Of a stretch of DNA of 12,078 bases, positions 6,012 to 12,078 are shown one piece after another; the first letter of the stretch is position 1; the number at the start of each line of letters is the position of its first letter. This DNA is from CAZVIK01 sp964627045 (GTDB lineage: Bacteria > Acidobacteriota > Terriglobia > Bryobacterales > Bryobacteraceae), in the NCBI GenBank assembly GCA_964627045.1, contig CAZVIK010000120.1:1-12078 (forward strand), given 5' to 3'. The position numbers and the translations under genes are program-made. The notes beneath the pieces are model-generated. The model worked only from the letters and a program-made list of their open reading frames with translations. It did not search any database and was not told the origin of the DNA.

Positions 6012-7205
6012 GTGTACGAGGGTTTTTTCGGCTTAAAACAACATCCCTTTTCCCTGTCGGCCGACGCGCGTTTCATCTTCCTGTCGGCGCAGCACCGGGA
6101 GGCAGCCGCCGGGTTGATCTACGCGGTCGTCTCCCGCAAGGGAATCGTCACGCTCACGGGGAAGCCAGGTGTTGGCAAGACCACCGTTCTTAACGCCGCG
6201 GTGGCGGCGATTTCCAGGGCATCGATCCGGACGGCCTACGTGGGGGTGCCGTCGCTGACGGCCGATGAGTTTCTTGAGCTGGTCATGCGTCATTTGGGGC
6301 TACCGGTGTCAGCGCGCTCCAACAAAGCCGAGCGCCTGGTCGCGCTGGAGCGGTTCCTGCGAAAGTCCAACGCCGAAGGAAGGCCTGTCGCTCTCATGGT
6401 GGACGAAGCGCACGTACTCGGGAGCGAAGTGCTCGAAGAGATCCGGCTGTTGACTAACTTCGAGTCCGGCGGGAGCAAGCTCCTTCAGGTGGTGCTTGCA
6501 GGACAGGAAGACCTGGACGTTTTGCTGCGCCGGCCGGACATGACGCAAATCCGGCAGCGGATCGCTTGCCGGCTGACACTGGATGCGATGAACGAAACCG
6601 AGACGAGGGAGTACGTGGCGCACCGCTGGGCGAAGGCCGGAGCGTCGTCCGATCAGCCGTTTGACGGCGCCGCGCTGCGAGCTCTGTTCACGTATTCCCA
6701 GGGAGTTCCCCGGCTGCTGAACGCGCTCTGCGACAACGCGCTGCTGATGGCGTTCGGCGAAGGCAAACGAGCGGTGCTCGAAAGCGTGGTGCTGGCCGTG
6801 GCCCGGGACCTGGATCTCCCGGCGGATCGCGACGACGGCATGGCCCAAAGCCTGGGGGTTGAGGGCGTGGACGATATCGAATTGGTGGCGGCGGCCGTGG
6901 CCATGGGACAGAGTCAACCGGTTCCGAATGTTGCGGCCCGCGCGTCACGGCGGCCGTTGTGGCTGGTGCGTTCAATGATGTCGGCGGCGGCGCCGGCGAT
7001 CGAGGCGCAGAACGTAGCTCCGGCGATCGAGGCTCCGGTGGTCAAGGCACAGAGCGAGGCTCCGGTGGTCAAGGCACAGAGCGAGGCTCCGGCAATCGAA
7101 ACCCAGGCGGAGACACCCGTGGTTGAGACGCCGGCCGTCGCGACGCGACAGCCGCCAGGCGCGGCACGCCCACGGGCGAGGCGGCGAAAGGCGCCGCCGC
7201 AGTAG
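6012..7205 (+). CDS. ExeA-like AAA ATPase of PEP-CTERM/exosortase loci
   Basis: A 397-residue cytoplasmic ATPase. The opening MYEGFFGLKQHPFSLSADAR is typical of the ExeA/GspA-like group that includes the PEP-CTERM-locus ATPase family. Walker A is GKPGVGKTT (50-58), Walker B is VALMVDEAH (126-134), a sensor-like LAGQ lies at 162-165, and RQRIACR with the SQGVPRLLNALCDNALL segment completes the AAA module. After about residue 280 the chain becomes low complexity, with 9-residue EAPVVKAQS-type repeats and a basic PRARRRKAPP end. No clear membrane helix is seen, unlike ExeA. The GTG start has AAAAGGTG 7 nt upstream. These ATPases sit in exopolysaccharide clusters and are thought to serve export or regulation, but their exact role is unknown. 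It lies between upxY and a PEP-CTERM gene. Confidence 0.9.
   Translation: MYEGFFGLKQHPFSLSADARFIFLSAQHREAAAGLIYAVVSRKGIVTLTGKPGVGKTTVLNAAVAAISRASIRTAYVGVPSLTADEFLELVMRHLGLPVSARSNKAERLVALERFLRKSNAEGRPVALMVDEAHVLGSEVLEEIRLLTNFESGGSKLLQVVLAGQEDLDVLLRRPDMTQIRQRIACRLTLDAMNETETREYVAHRWAKAGASSDQPFDGAALRALFTYSQGVPRLLNALCDNALLMAFGEGKRAVLESVVLAVARDLDLPADRDDGMAQSLGVEGVDDIELVAAAVAMGQSQPVPNVAARASRRPLWLVRSMMSAAAPAIEAQNVAPAIEAPVVKAQSEAPVVKAQSEAPAIETQAETPVVETPAVATRQPPGAARPRARRRKAPPQ
7029..7092 (+). repeat. 27-bp tandem repeat in the ATPase 3' end
   Basis: Two identical 27-bp units (7029-7055 and 7056-7082) are followed by a 10-bp partial third. Each encodes EAPVVKAQS. Diverged AIEAQ/AIEAP copies just upstream suggest older rounds of the same duplication. 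The exact identity of the two units implies a recent expansion. Confidence 0.9.
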
Positions 7206-7215
7206 GGCGGCAAAT

Positions 7216-7253
7216 CCCCGCGCCGTTGGCGGAGCAAACCACGCGGTGCGGGG
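7216..7253 (+). other. Strong hairpin between the ATPase and PEP-CTERM genes
   Basis: CCCCGCGCCG (7216-7225) pairs with CGGTGCGGGG (7244-7253) through ten pairs including one G-U, around an 18-nt loop. It begins 10 bp after the ATPase stop and ends 83 bp before the PEP-CTERM start. There is no T-tract, so it may be a Rho-independent-like pause, an mRNA-stabilising 3' end, or an attenuator for the next gene. Confidence 0.45.
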
Positions 7254-7336
7254 CATGGCCAACAGGCGGTGTGGCGCTGCAAGCACGGAGACCGCGTCGG
7301 CGCCCGTGGAGTTCAACAGGAGAATTGAGGCAGGAA

Positions 7337-8056
7337 ATGCGAAGCGTGTCTTTGATGAGCAGACTGGCGGGCATGGCGATCTTGCTGGCCTCGATATCGA
7401 TACCAGCTTCGGCCAGCGTGATGACCGAGGACTTCGATTCCGTGGTTCCACCGGGGTTGCCGGCGGGATGGAGCGCGTCGAACGACTCCGGATCCGCGGC
7501 GTTGTGGGCTTCCCTTTCCGGGGCGGCGTGCTACGGCGGCAGCGGCGGCTGCGTGTTCATTAGCGAAGACGACACTGTATCCGACAAGCTCCTCTTTTCG
7601 CCGCTTATGGCGGCCGCCGGTTCGATCGTCAGCTTCAGCTTTCAGAACCGATACAACCTGGAGCAGTACTTCGACGGCGGCGTGCTGGAAGTCAGCATCA
7701 ACGGCGCGGCGTACCAAGATGCCACCGGGCTTGCCGGCTTCGTGGCCGGCAGCGGGTGGTACGATCTGACGCTTTCCGCCTGTTGCGGCAACCCGCTGGG
7801 CGGGCGCGGCGCGTGGAACAACGACTCGGGCGGGTGGCTTCTGACCTCCGGCTCGTTCACGGTCAATCCATCCGATACGGTGCAGTTCCGGTTTCGATTG
7901 GGCACCGACGACAGCAACACCTATCCTGGAGGCGGTGGCTGGTGGATCGACAGTCTGAGCGTCGAAGGCGCGGGCGCCGTGCCGGAGCCGTCCACCTGGC
8001 TGCTGGTGGGGCTGCCGCTGGCGGGTCTTCTGGTTCGCCGGTCGCGATCGCGTTAA
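7337..8056 (+). CDS. Secreted PEP-CTERM sorting-domain protein
   Basis: A 239-residue exported protein. It has a Sec signal peptide (MRSVSLMSRLAGMAILLASI, cleavage likely after ASA near residue 26), then a Gly/Ser-rich extracellular domain opening FDSVVPPGLPAGW and closing with GGWWIDSLSVEG, as in jelly-roll, MAM-like or 'choice-of-anchor' domains. The final 25 residues are a classic PEP-CTERM tail: VPEPSTW (215-221), a hydrophobic helix and the basic end RRSRSR. Such tails are recognised by exosortase and mark proteins of the polysaccharide matrix or cell surface. Paired cysteines occur in ACYGGSGGC and ACCGNP. The ATG at 7337 has GAGG 6 nt upstream; reading from 7226 would add a non-signal stretch. 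No catalytic residues are recognised, and no exosortase gene is in the window. Confidence 0.92.
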   Translation: MRSVSLMSRLAGMAILLASISIPASASVMTEDFDSVVPPGLPAGWSASNDSGSAALWASLSGAACYGGSGGCVFISEDDTVSDKLLFSPLMAAAGSIVSFSFQNRYNLEQYFDGGVLEVSINGAAYQDATGLAGFVAGSGWYDLTLSACCGNPLGGRGAWNNDSGGWLLTSGSFTVNPSDTVQFRFRLGTDDSNTYPGGGGWWIDSLSVEGAGAVPEPSTWLLVGLPLAGLLVRRSRSR

Positions 8057-8109
8057 CGCTTCGGTTCGCGCCGCTTCCCCTCACTCGTGGACTTGCCTGA
8101 GAGTCCGAG

Positions 8110-8129
8110 CGCGGCCTCGCCCGGCCGCG
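8110..8129. terminator. Hairpin between convergent genes (first of two)
   Basis: CGCGGCC pairs with GGCCGCG across a 6-nt loop, giving a 7-bp GC stem. It lies 53 bp after the PEP-CTERM stop and is followed by a mixed TTCCTTGCTCC. Without a T-tract it is only a possible terminator. Confidence 0.4.
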
Positions 8130-8154
8130 TAGTTCCTTGCTCCAAGAAACGCGG

Positions 8155-8180
8155 AAGGCCCGGCGGCATGGCCGGGCCTT
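8155..8180. terminator. Likely bidirectional terminator hairpin between convergent genes
   Basis: A perfect 10-bp stem, AAGGCCCGGC with GCCGGGCCTT, closes a 6-nt GGCATG loop. It lies between the stop codons of the plus-strand PEP-CTERM gene and the minus-strand ThuA gene. The AA/TT ends of the stem give short T runs on both strands, and the minus side continues CCGCGTTTCTT. Position and stem strength favour termination of both transcripts. Confidence 0.65.
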
Positions 8181-8246
8181 GCCGAGCATCTCCTGAGACC
8201 GATCCGCACGGATCTGGTGCGCCGGGCCCCGCAACTCACACCATCG

Positions 8247-9350
8247 CTATTTCACCTTCGGGTGACTGGCCGCACTGCCCTCGGTCAGCCCAAGCACCCA
8301 CTTGATCCCCTCCAGGTAGTGCTTCTGCACGTCAGGCTGGGTCCAGGACAGCTTGGTGTGACCCAAGGTGGAGTAGAACACCCGCCCTTTGCCGTAGGTC
8401 TTGGCCCAGGCAAGCGCGTAGTCGCCATCGGCACGGATGCCGTTGTCGCGCGGAAGCGCATTGGCGGGCGCTCCAGCGCGCTGTGCTCCGCCGCGCTGCG
8501 CCGCCTGTCCGCCGGGACCGGCCGGACCGCCGGGGCCGCCACGGCCGGCCGCCGCGCCGCCGGATGCCGCGCGTGCAGCCGCCTGCATCGCCTGATAGGA
8601 CTCGTAGGGCTGTTGCACGCCCGGAGCGGCGGGCAATTGGGTTTCATCCAACCTCATCAGGACATTCACCTTGCTACGCGACCAGGAATCCGCCCGCGGG
8701 ACGTACATCTCGTCGTACATCATCATGCGCGCCGAGGGGAAATGCCGCATAGCCGGGAAGGCGTGATCCTCGATGATCACCGGCGCCCAGAACTGAATCC
8801 AAGGGTGCGCCGCAAATACGCCACCCACCATCTCGGTGTATTCCGGCCACCCGGTGCGATTGGAATCGAGCGCCGCGTGCACGGCCACGAAGCCCTTGCC
8901 GTCATCGTGAATGGCGCTGATGAAGTCCTTCTTCTGCTGGTCGGCGAGCGGCCAGATGCCGGTGGTATTCACCGCGACAATCGCGTCGAACCAATCCAGG
9001 TTGTGGGCCTCGCCGCTGCCCACGTTGCCCTTGCTGATCCACTTGTAGTCGGTGCGAATCTCGCAGTCGTACAAACCGGACTCGATCCCCATCCGCCAGA
9101 TGGTGCCAATCCCATCGGTGGTGGAGCCGTGATGGAACCCCTCGGTGAAACCAAGGATCAGGACGTGTTTCTTTGGGGCCGGCGGATCCACGCCCACCGT
9201 CCCGAACGCCGCGCCGGCGGTGATTCCCGGCGCAATCTTCGGTTGCGGCTGCGTCCCGGGCGCCTGGGCGTGTGTCTGGACCGTGAACACCGCCATCGCC
9301 ACCGCCACAGCCATGATCGTCAAACAGAGCACTATGGATCGTTTATTCAT
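8247..9350 (-). CDS. Secreted ThuA-domain (class I glutamine amidotransferase-like) protein
   Basis: A 367-residue protein with a Sec signal peptide (cleavage likely after THAQA, residue 30) and one ThuA domain. Visible family marks are KKHVLILGFTEGFHHGST (60-77), HNLDWFDAIVAVNTTG, GKGFVAVHAALDS (152-164), AAHPW (180-184), MMYDEMYV (210-217) and GKGRVFYSTLGHT (320-332). ThuA proteins are linked to sugar uptake or metabolism, including trehalose utilisation, and secreted forms are numerous in Acidobacteriota and Planctomycetota; the reaction is unknown. An insertion of about 60 residues (241-304) rich in Gly, Ala, Pro and Gln interrupts the domain before DGDYALAW. The ATG at 9350 gives the clean signal peptide, with GGGAGGG 12 nt upstream, a longish spacing. 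It lies 97 bp downstream of the large gene on the same strand. Confidence 0.92.
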   Translation of the reverse strand: MNKRSIVLCLTIMAVAVAMAVFTVQTHAQAPGTQPQPKIAPGITAGAAFGTVGVDPPAPKKHVLILGFTEGFHHGSTTDGIGTIWRMGIESGLYDCEIRTDYKWISKGNVGSGEAHNLDWFDAIVAVNTTGIWPLADQQKKDFISAIHDDGKGFVAVHAALDSNRTGWPEYTEMVGGVFAAHPWIQFWAPVIIEDHAFPAMRHFPSARMMMYDEMYVPRADSWSRSKVNVLMRLDETQLPAAPGVQQPYESYQAMQAAARAASGGAAAGRGGPGGPAGPGGQAAQRGGAQRAGAPANALPRDNGIRADGDYALAWAKTYGKGRVFYSTLGHTKLSWTQPDVQKHYLEGIKWVLGLTEGSAASHPKVK

Positions 9351-9407
9351 ACTTGTTAATGTCCCTCCCGCGCCTCTCGCGGTCCAGACAAGCATAGACC
9401 CACCGAG

Positions 9408-9430
9408 CGTTGTGGCGCAATGCCACAGCG
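9408..9430 (-). other. Hairpin between the large secreted-protein gene and the ThuA gene
   Basis: CGTTGTGGC pairs with GCCACAGCG through nine pairs including one G-T, around a 5-nt loop. It sits 17 bp after the large gene's stop and 57 bp before the ThuA start. No T-tract follows on the minus strand, so read-through is possible. A weak promoter-like pair (TTGCGC, 18 bp, TATGCT) overlaps it and could serve thuA. Confidence 0.35.
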
Positions 9431-9447
9431 GCGGGCCACGCCCCAAT

Positions 9448-12078
9448 TCAGAACTTGTCAAACAGGACTCTGATCCCGCCGGAGCTCCAGTTGAAGCCGG
9501 TGACTCGCACCGCCGTCACGCCGTCCACGATGATCTTGCTCTCGTAACTCTCCAGGCACGCTCTGGCCTCCTCGCCGTTGGCGGCAAAGGAGTGCGTTGC
9601 CTGAACGGGCGTCGCCTGGAACGGATAGAAGTGCGGCAGGTCCTTCAGCGTGAAGCGAGTGACGCTCTCCACCGTGCGGCTGACTCCGCCGATATCCATG
9701 ACTCCGGTCCAGTGGCGATCGATCGTCGCCCGGACGATCTCGTCCCCCGTTTCGGAAAACTCGAACGTCATAGTGAAGGACTCGCCGCCGCCGCTGGCGC
9801 TTGTGGTGAAGATCCGCTCCCAGGGGCTGGGTGCAAATGAAGCGTAGCCAGCCTGCCCCCCGGGGAGGTTGTTGGCGCTCGCCAGCACCACGGGGCAACC
9901 CATATACGGGGCGTACCCCGCATCGACGAAACAGGACGGCCTTGCTTCGACAATGGCATTGCCGTAGTTTGCCGTCCGCAATCCCGTCAGGAAGTCCGCT
10001 TGAGGTTTCAGCACAACCGTGATGGTGATTGGTGTGAAGGCGTCGAAACGGCTGATGGCGCGCGCGTTGGAGACCACCAGAAAGAGGGGTCTCTTGCCGA
10101 TCTTCGCCGCGGGCGATGCCAGAGTGATGTCGGTTCCCTCCCCGATGACCGGAAAGCTGACATTGGGCGGTTGGTCCGCCTGAACGTGCAGGGTTACCCA
10201 GATGTTGGTCGCGCCGGTGATCGTCACCGAAAGGTTCGCGTTGTCCGGCCAGACCTCGGGAGGAATCACGCGAAACAACTGCGCTGACAGATCCGGGGCA
10301 TGCCACTGAAACGCGACGGGGCGGTTCACGGCACCTTCCAGCTTGCGCGAACGTCCGGCGTAGTCGGACGGACTGGCCTCTTCGCCGGGCGGCACAAACA
10401 GATCCACACCGTTGGATTTGCAGTACTGCCACCATTGCTGGCTGACATTGATCTGGGCGTCCTGCATCGCCTTGACGGGCAGTGGCGTGTCCGCCGCGCC
10501 CCGTTTGCTGTTGTACACCCGGGACATCCAGTTCGGGCTTCCGGCCTTCACGGCCGCGTCCAGCACACTGAGGAAGTCGGCCGCGAAGAACCCGTGGTCT
10601 ACCAGCTCCCGCGCGTTTTCCGAGCGGGCCGCCAGTTCCAAACCATTCTTGGCCAAGCGCGGGGCGATCATCGAGCGCCTGTGATCCCTGTAACCGTAGT
10701 CGCGCTCCTCGAAGGAAAAGGCCATCGCCTCGTCCATCCACAACCATTGTCTTCGCGCGTTGATGCTAAGATCGGACCAATACTGGCTCTGCACGAGGTG
10801 GAACATCAGGTGCCCCACCTTGGCCTCGAAGCGAATCGGGTCCGAACTCACCCAGTCGAGGAGACGCGGGCTCACACGGATCCCCGGCGCACTGCCCCAC
10901 AGACCATTCACAATCATCCCGCCGCACTCCGAGACGAGCGAATCCCCCATGTCCAGTCTCAGTTCCACAGGCCAGGGCCAGCCCCAAGTGAAGCCCCTGG
11001 CTTTGAGCCTAAGCCACGCTTTCTCGAAGGCTGTTCGCAGTGCTTCCTCAACCCCAACGTTGTCCGAGCCTGCCTGGATTACGCGGAACTCGGCGCCCTC
11101 CGCTTCGTTCGTGCCGAGAATGAGCGACAGCAGGAGCAGCTCTACGGTCTCATCATCGATGTCGGCGTTCCGCACTGCCTTCAATCGGGCTGGCTGCGAC
11201 GGGGCGGCCGACCGCGCCGGTATGAGCGCCGACGCGCGGTCTCCCTCAACGGTTGCCCTTATGTACGCCTCGCCCCCCGACTCGCCCAGTTGCCGTACCA
11301 CCAGGAAGGCGCTGCCGGTCACCGACGAGGCCCCTGGCACGGTCATCGACACGCTGACCGGCGAGGCGAACGTAGCGGGAAGTCCCCCGATTGCGTACGT
11401 GTCCCCAACGCGCCCGGCCGATGCCGGAAGTCCGGTCGCTACCCGATAGACGCTGATCTGGCCTCCCTCGGGAAGCGTTCCCGAAGGCAGTGTCAGAGCG
11501 AGCCCCGCCACGCTCACGGTTCCGCCGGTGGAGGGGACGGTGGCGGACGCCAGTGGTTCCAGACGGATCGCGGACCAAAACGTAACGAACTTCTGGGAGA
11601 CATGCCCCTCCACCTCCACCACGATCTCGGCCTCGCCAGGCTCGGTTGTTTCAGGGATCTTGAAGTTGACCTGATAGAGTCCCACCCAGTATGGCGCCAG
11701 TCCGGCGAAAACCACGTCGGCAGGCTGCCCGTTGATACTCACCCGCACATCGGCTCTGACCAGGTTCAACGGCGCGGAGGCCGACCCGTCCCCGGCTCCC
11801 CATCCGGAAGCCACGGCCGGCTCGACCGCCCCCATCCCGATCAGGTACAGCGCCACCACCTCGCCCGCCTCCGCCGGCGACTGTTCCGAAACCAGCGTAT
11901 AGTCGGCGTGCGTGAGGATGGCCTCGCCCTTGCCGCTCATCGCCTTGGTGAGCAATCGGGGACTGCGGCGCGAAACCTGTATCGCCTCGGGTGCGCTGAC
12001 GCCCTGGGAGTTTCTGACTCGCAACTCCAGGGTGCTTCTTGTGATCTCATAAGGCAGGAGTGCGTTAATCTGGCCCGC
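9448..12078 (-). CDS. Very large secreted protein with TIGR03437-type Solibacter domain and degenerate peptidase-like core, 5' end cut off
   Basis: The frame stays open to the right edge, so the start is outside the window; 876 residues are visible, numbered here from the edge. Residues 1 to about 190 match the end of the Solibacter C-terminal domain (QINALLPYE, SGWGAGDG, VVFAGLAPYWVGLYQVNFKIP). A beta-rich ZU5-like stretch follows (VSVAGLALTLPSGTLPEG). The middle resembles a zinc metallopeptidase of the gluzincin type: AKVGHLMFHLVQSQYW, then WMDEAMAFSFEE 22 residues after the second His. The usual HExxH is HLMFH (423-427), so both ligand histidines and the later Glu450 are kept while the catalytic Glu is Leu. 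Two or more beta-sandwich regions and an unassigned C-terminus follow. It is probably exported. An internal TTG at 12024 is only the first in-frame start codon, not a real start. Confidence 0.85.
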   Translation of the reverse strand, partial: AGQINALLPYEITRSTLELRVRNSQGVSAPEAIQVSRRSPRLLTKAMSGKGEAILTHADYTLVSEQSPAEAGEVVALYLIGMGAVEPAVASGWGAGDGSASAPLNLVRADVRVSINGQPADVVFAGLAPYWVGLYQVNFKIPETTEPGEAEIVVEVEGHVSQKFVTFWSAIRLEPLASATVPSTGGTVSVAGLALTLPSGTLPEGGQISVYRVATGLPASAGRVGDTYAIGGLPATFASPVSVSMTVPGASSVTGSAFLVVRQLGESGGEAYIRATVEGDRASALIPARSAAPSQPARLKAVRNADIDDETVELLLLSLILGTNEAEGAEFRVIQAGSDNVGVEEALRTAFEKAWLRLKARGFTWGWPWPVELRLDMGDSLVSECGGMIVNGLWGSAPGIRVSPRLLDWVSSDPIRFEAKVGHLMFHLVQSQYWSDLSINARRQWLWMDEAMAFSFEERDYGYRDHRRSMIAPRLAKNGLELAARSENARELVDHGFFAADFLSVLDAAVKAGSPNWMSRVYNSKRGAADTPLPVKAMQDAQINVSQQWWQYCKSNGVDLFVPPGEEASPSDYAGRSRKLEGAVNRPVAFQWHAPDLSAQLFRVIPPEVWPDNANLSVTITGATNIWVTLHVQADQPPNVSFPVIGEGTDITLASPAAKIGKRPLFLVVSNARAISRFDAFTPITITVVLKPQADFLTGLRTANYGNAIVEARPSCFVDAGYAPYMGCPVVLASANNLPGGQAGYASFAPSPWERIFTTSASGGGESFTMTFEFSETGDEIVRATIDRHWTGVMDIGGVSRTVESVTRFTLKDLPHFYPFQATPVQATHSFAANGEEARACLESYESKIIVDGVTAVRVTGFNWSSGGIRVLFDKF

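Noticed and set aside
8217..9359. A 380-codon open frame on the plus strand opposite the ThuA gene
   Set aside because: Its translation shows no family pattern, while the minus strand has a signal peptide and clear ThuA motifs. Long antisense frames are expected in GC-rich coding DNA.
9458..10747. A 429-codon minus-strand frame overlapping the large secreted-protein gene
   Set aside because: It is arginine/glycine-rich and without domains, and lies fully inside the larger gene in another frame.
12022..12024. TTG as the start of the large secreted-protein gene
   Set aside because: The frame continues upstream to the window edge with sequence (QINALLPYE) typical of the same TIGR03437 domain, so the true start is outside.

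Overview
The window looks like a chromosomal segment of a high-GC member of the Acidobacteriota, most likely the Solibacter/Bryobacter group (Bryobacterales). The best clues are a large secreted protein with the 'Solibacter uncharacterised C-terminal domain' (TIGR03437-type, containing a QINALLPYE stretch and an LYQVNF-type end), a PEP-CTERM protein with its locus-type ATPase, and a secreted ThuA-domain protein. No 16S or other phylogenetic marker is present, so this placement is inference.

Left part (1-4343, minus strand): a compact six-gene operon for exopolysaccharide. In transcription order it encodes a small ribbon-helix-helix-like protein, a VanZ-like membrane protein, an initiating sugar-phosphate transferase with an unusual N-terminal domain, a WlbA-type sugar dehydrogenase, a WlbB-type N-acetyltransferase and a DegT/WlbC-type aminotransferase cut by the window edge. 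The last three genes overlap by 4 bp each and have the Bordetella wlbA-wlbB-wlbC order. This suggests synthesis of a UDP-2,3-diacetamido-2,3-dideoxyglucuronate-type sugar.

Divergent region (4344-5206, about 860 bp): no convincing gene. It holds a near-perfect sigma-54 (-24/-12) element facing the polysaccharide operon, a structured leader below it, and, on the UpxY side, two copies of a 10-bp palindrome, a direct repeat and a GC-rich hairpin.

Middle part (5207-8056, plus strand): a UpxY/NusG-like antiterminator, an ExeA-like AAA ATPase of the kind found at PEP-CTERM/exosortase loci, and a secreted PEP-CTERM protein. With the left operon this forms one side of an exosortase-associated extracellular-matrix locus. 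The operon makes sugar, UpxY probably allows read-through of long polysaccharide transcripts, and the PEP-CTERM protein would be sorted by an exosortase that is not in the window.

Right part (8247-12078, minus strand): a secreted ThuA-domain protein preceded by a very large secreted protein that runs off the right edge. The latter carries a TIGR03437 domain and a peptidase-like core in which the HExxH glutamate is replaced by leucine (HLMFH). This block appears unrelated to the matrix locus and is separated from it by convergent hairpins at 8110-8180.
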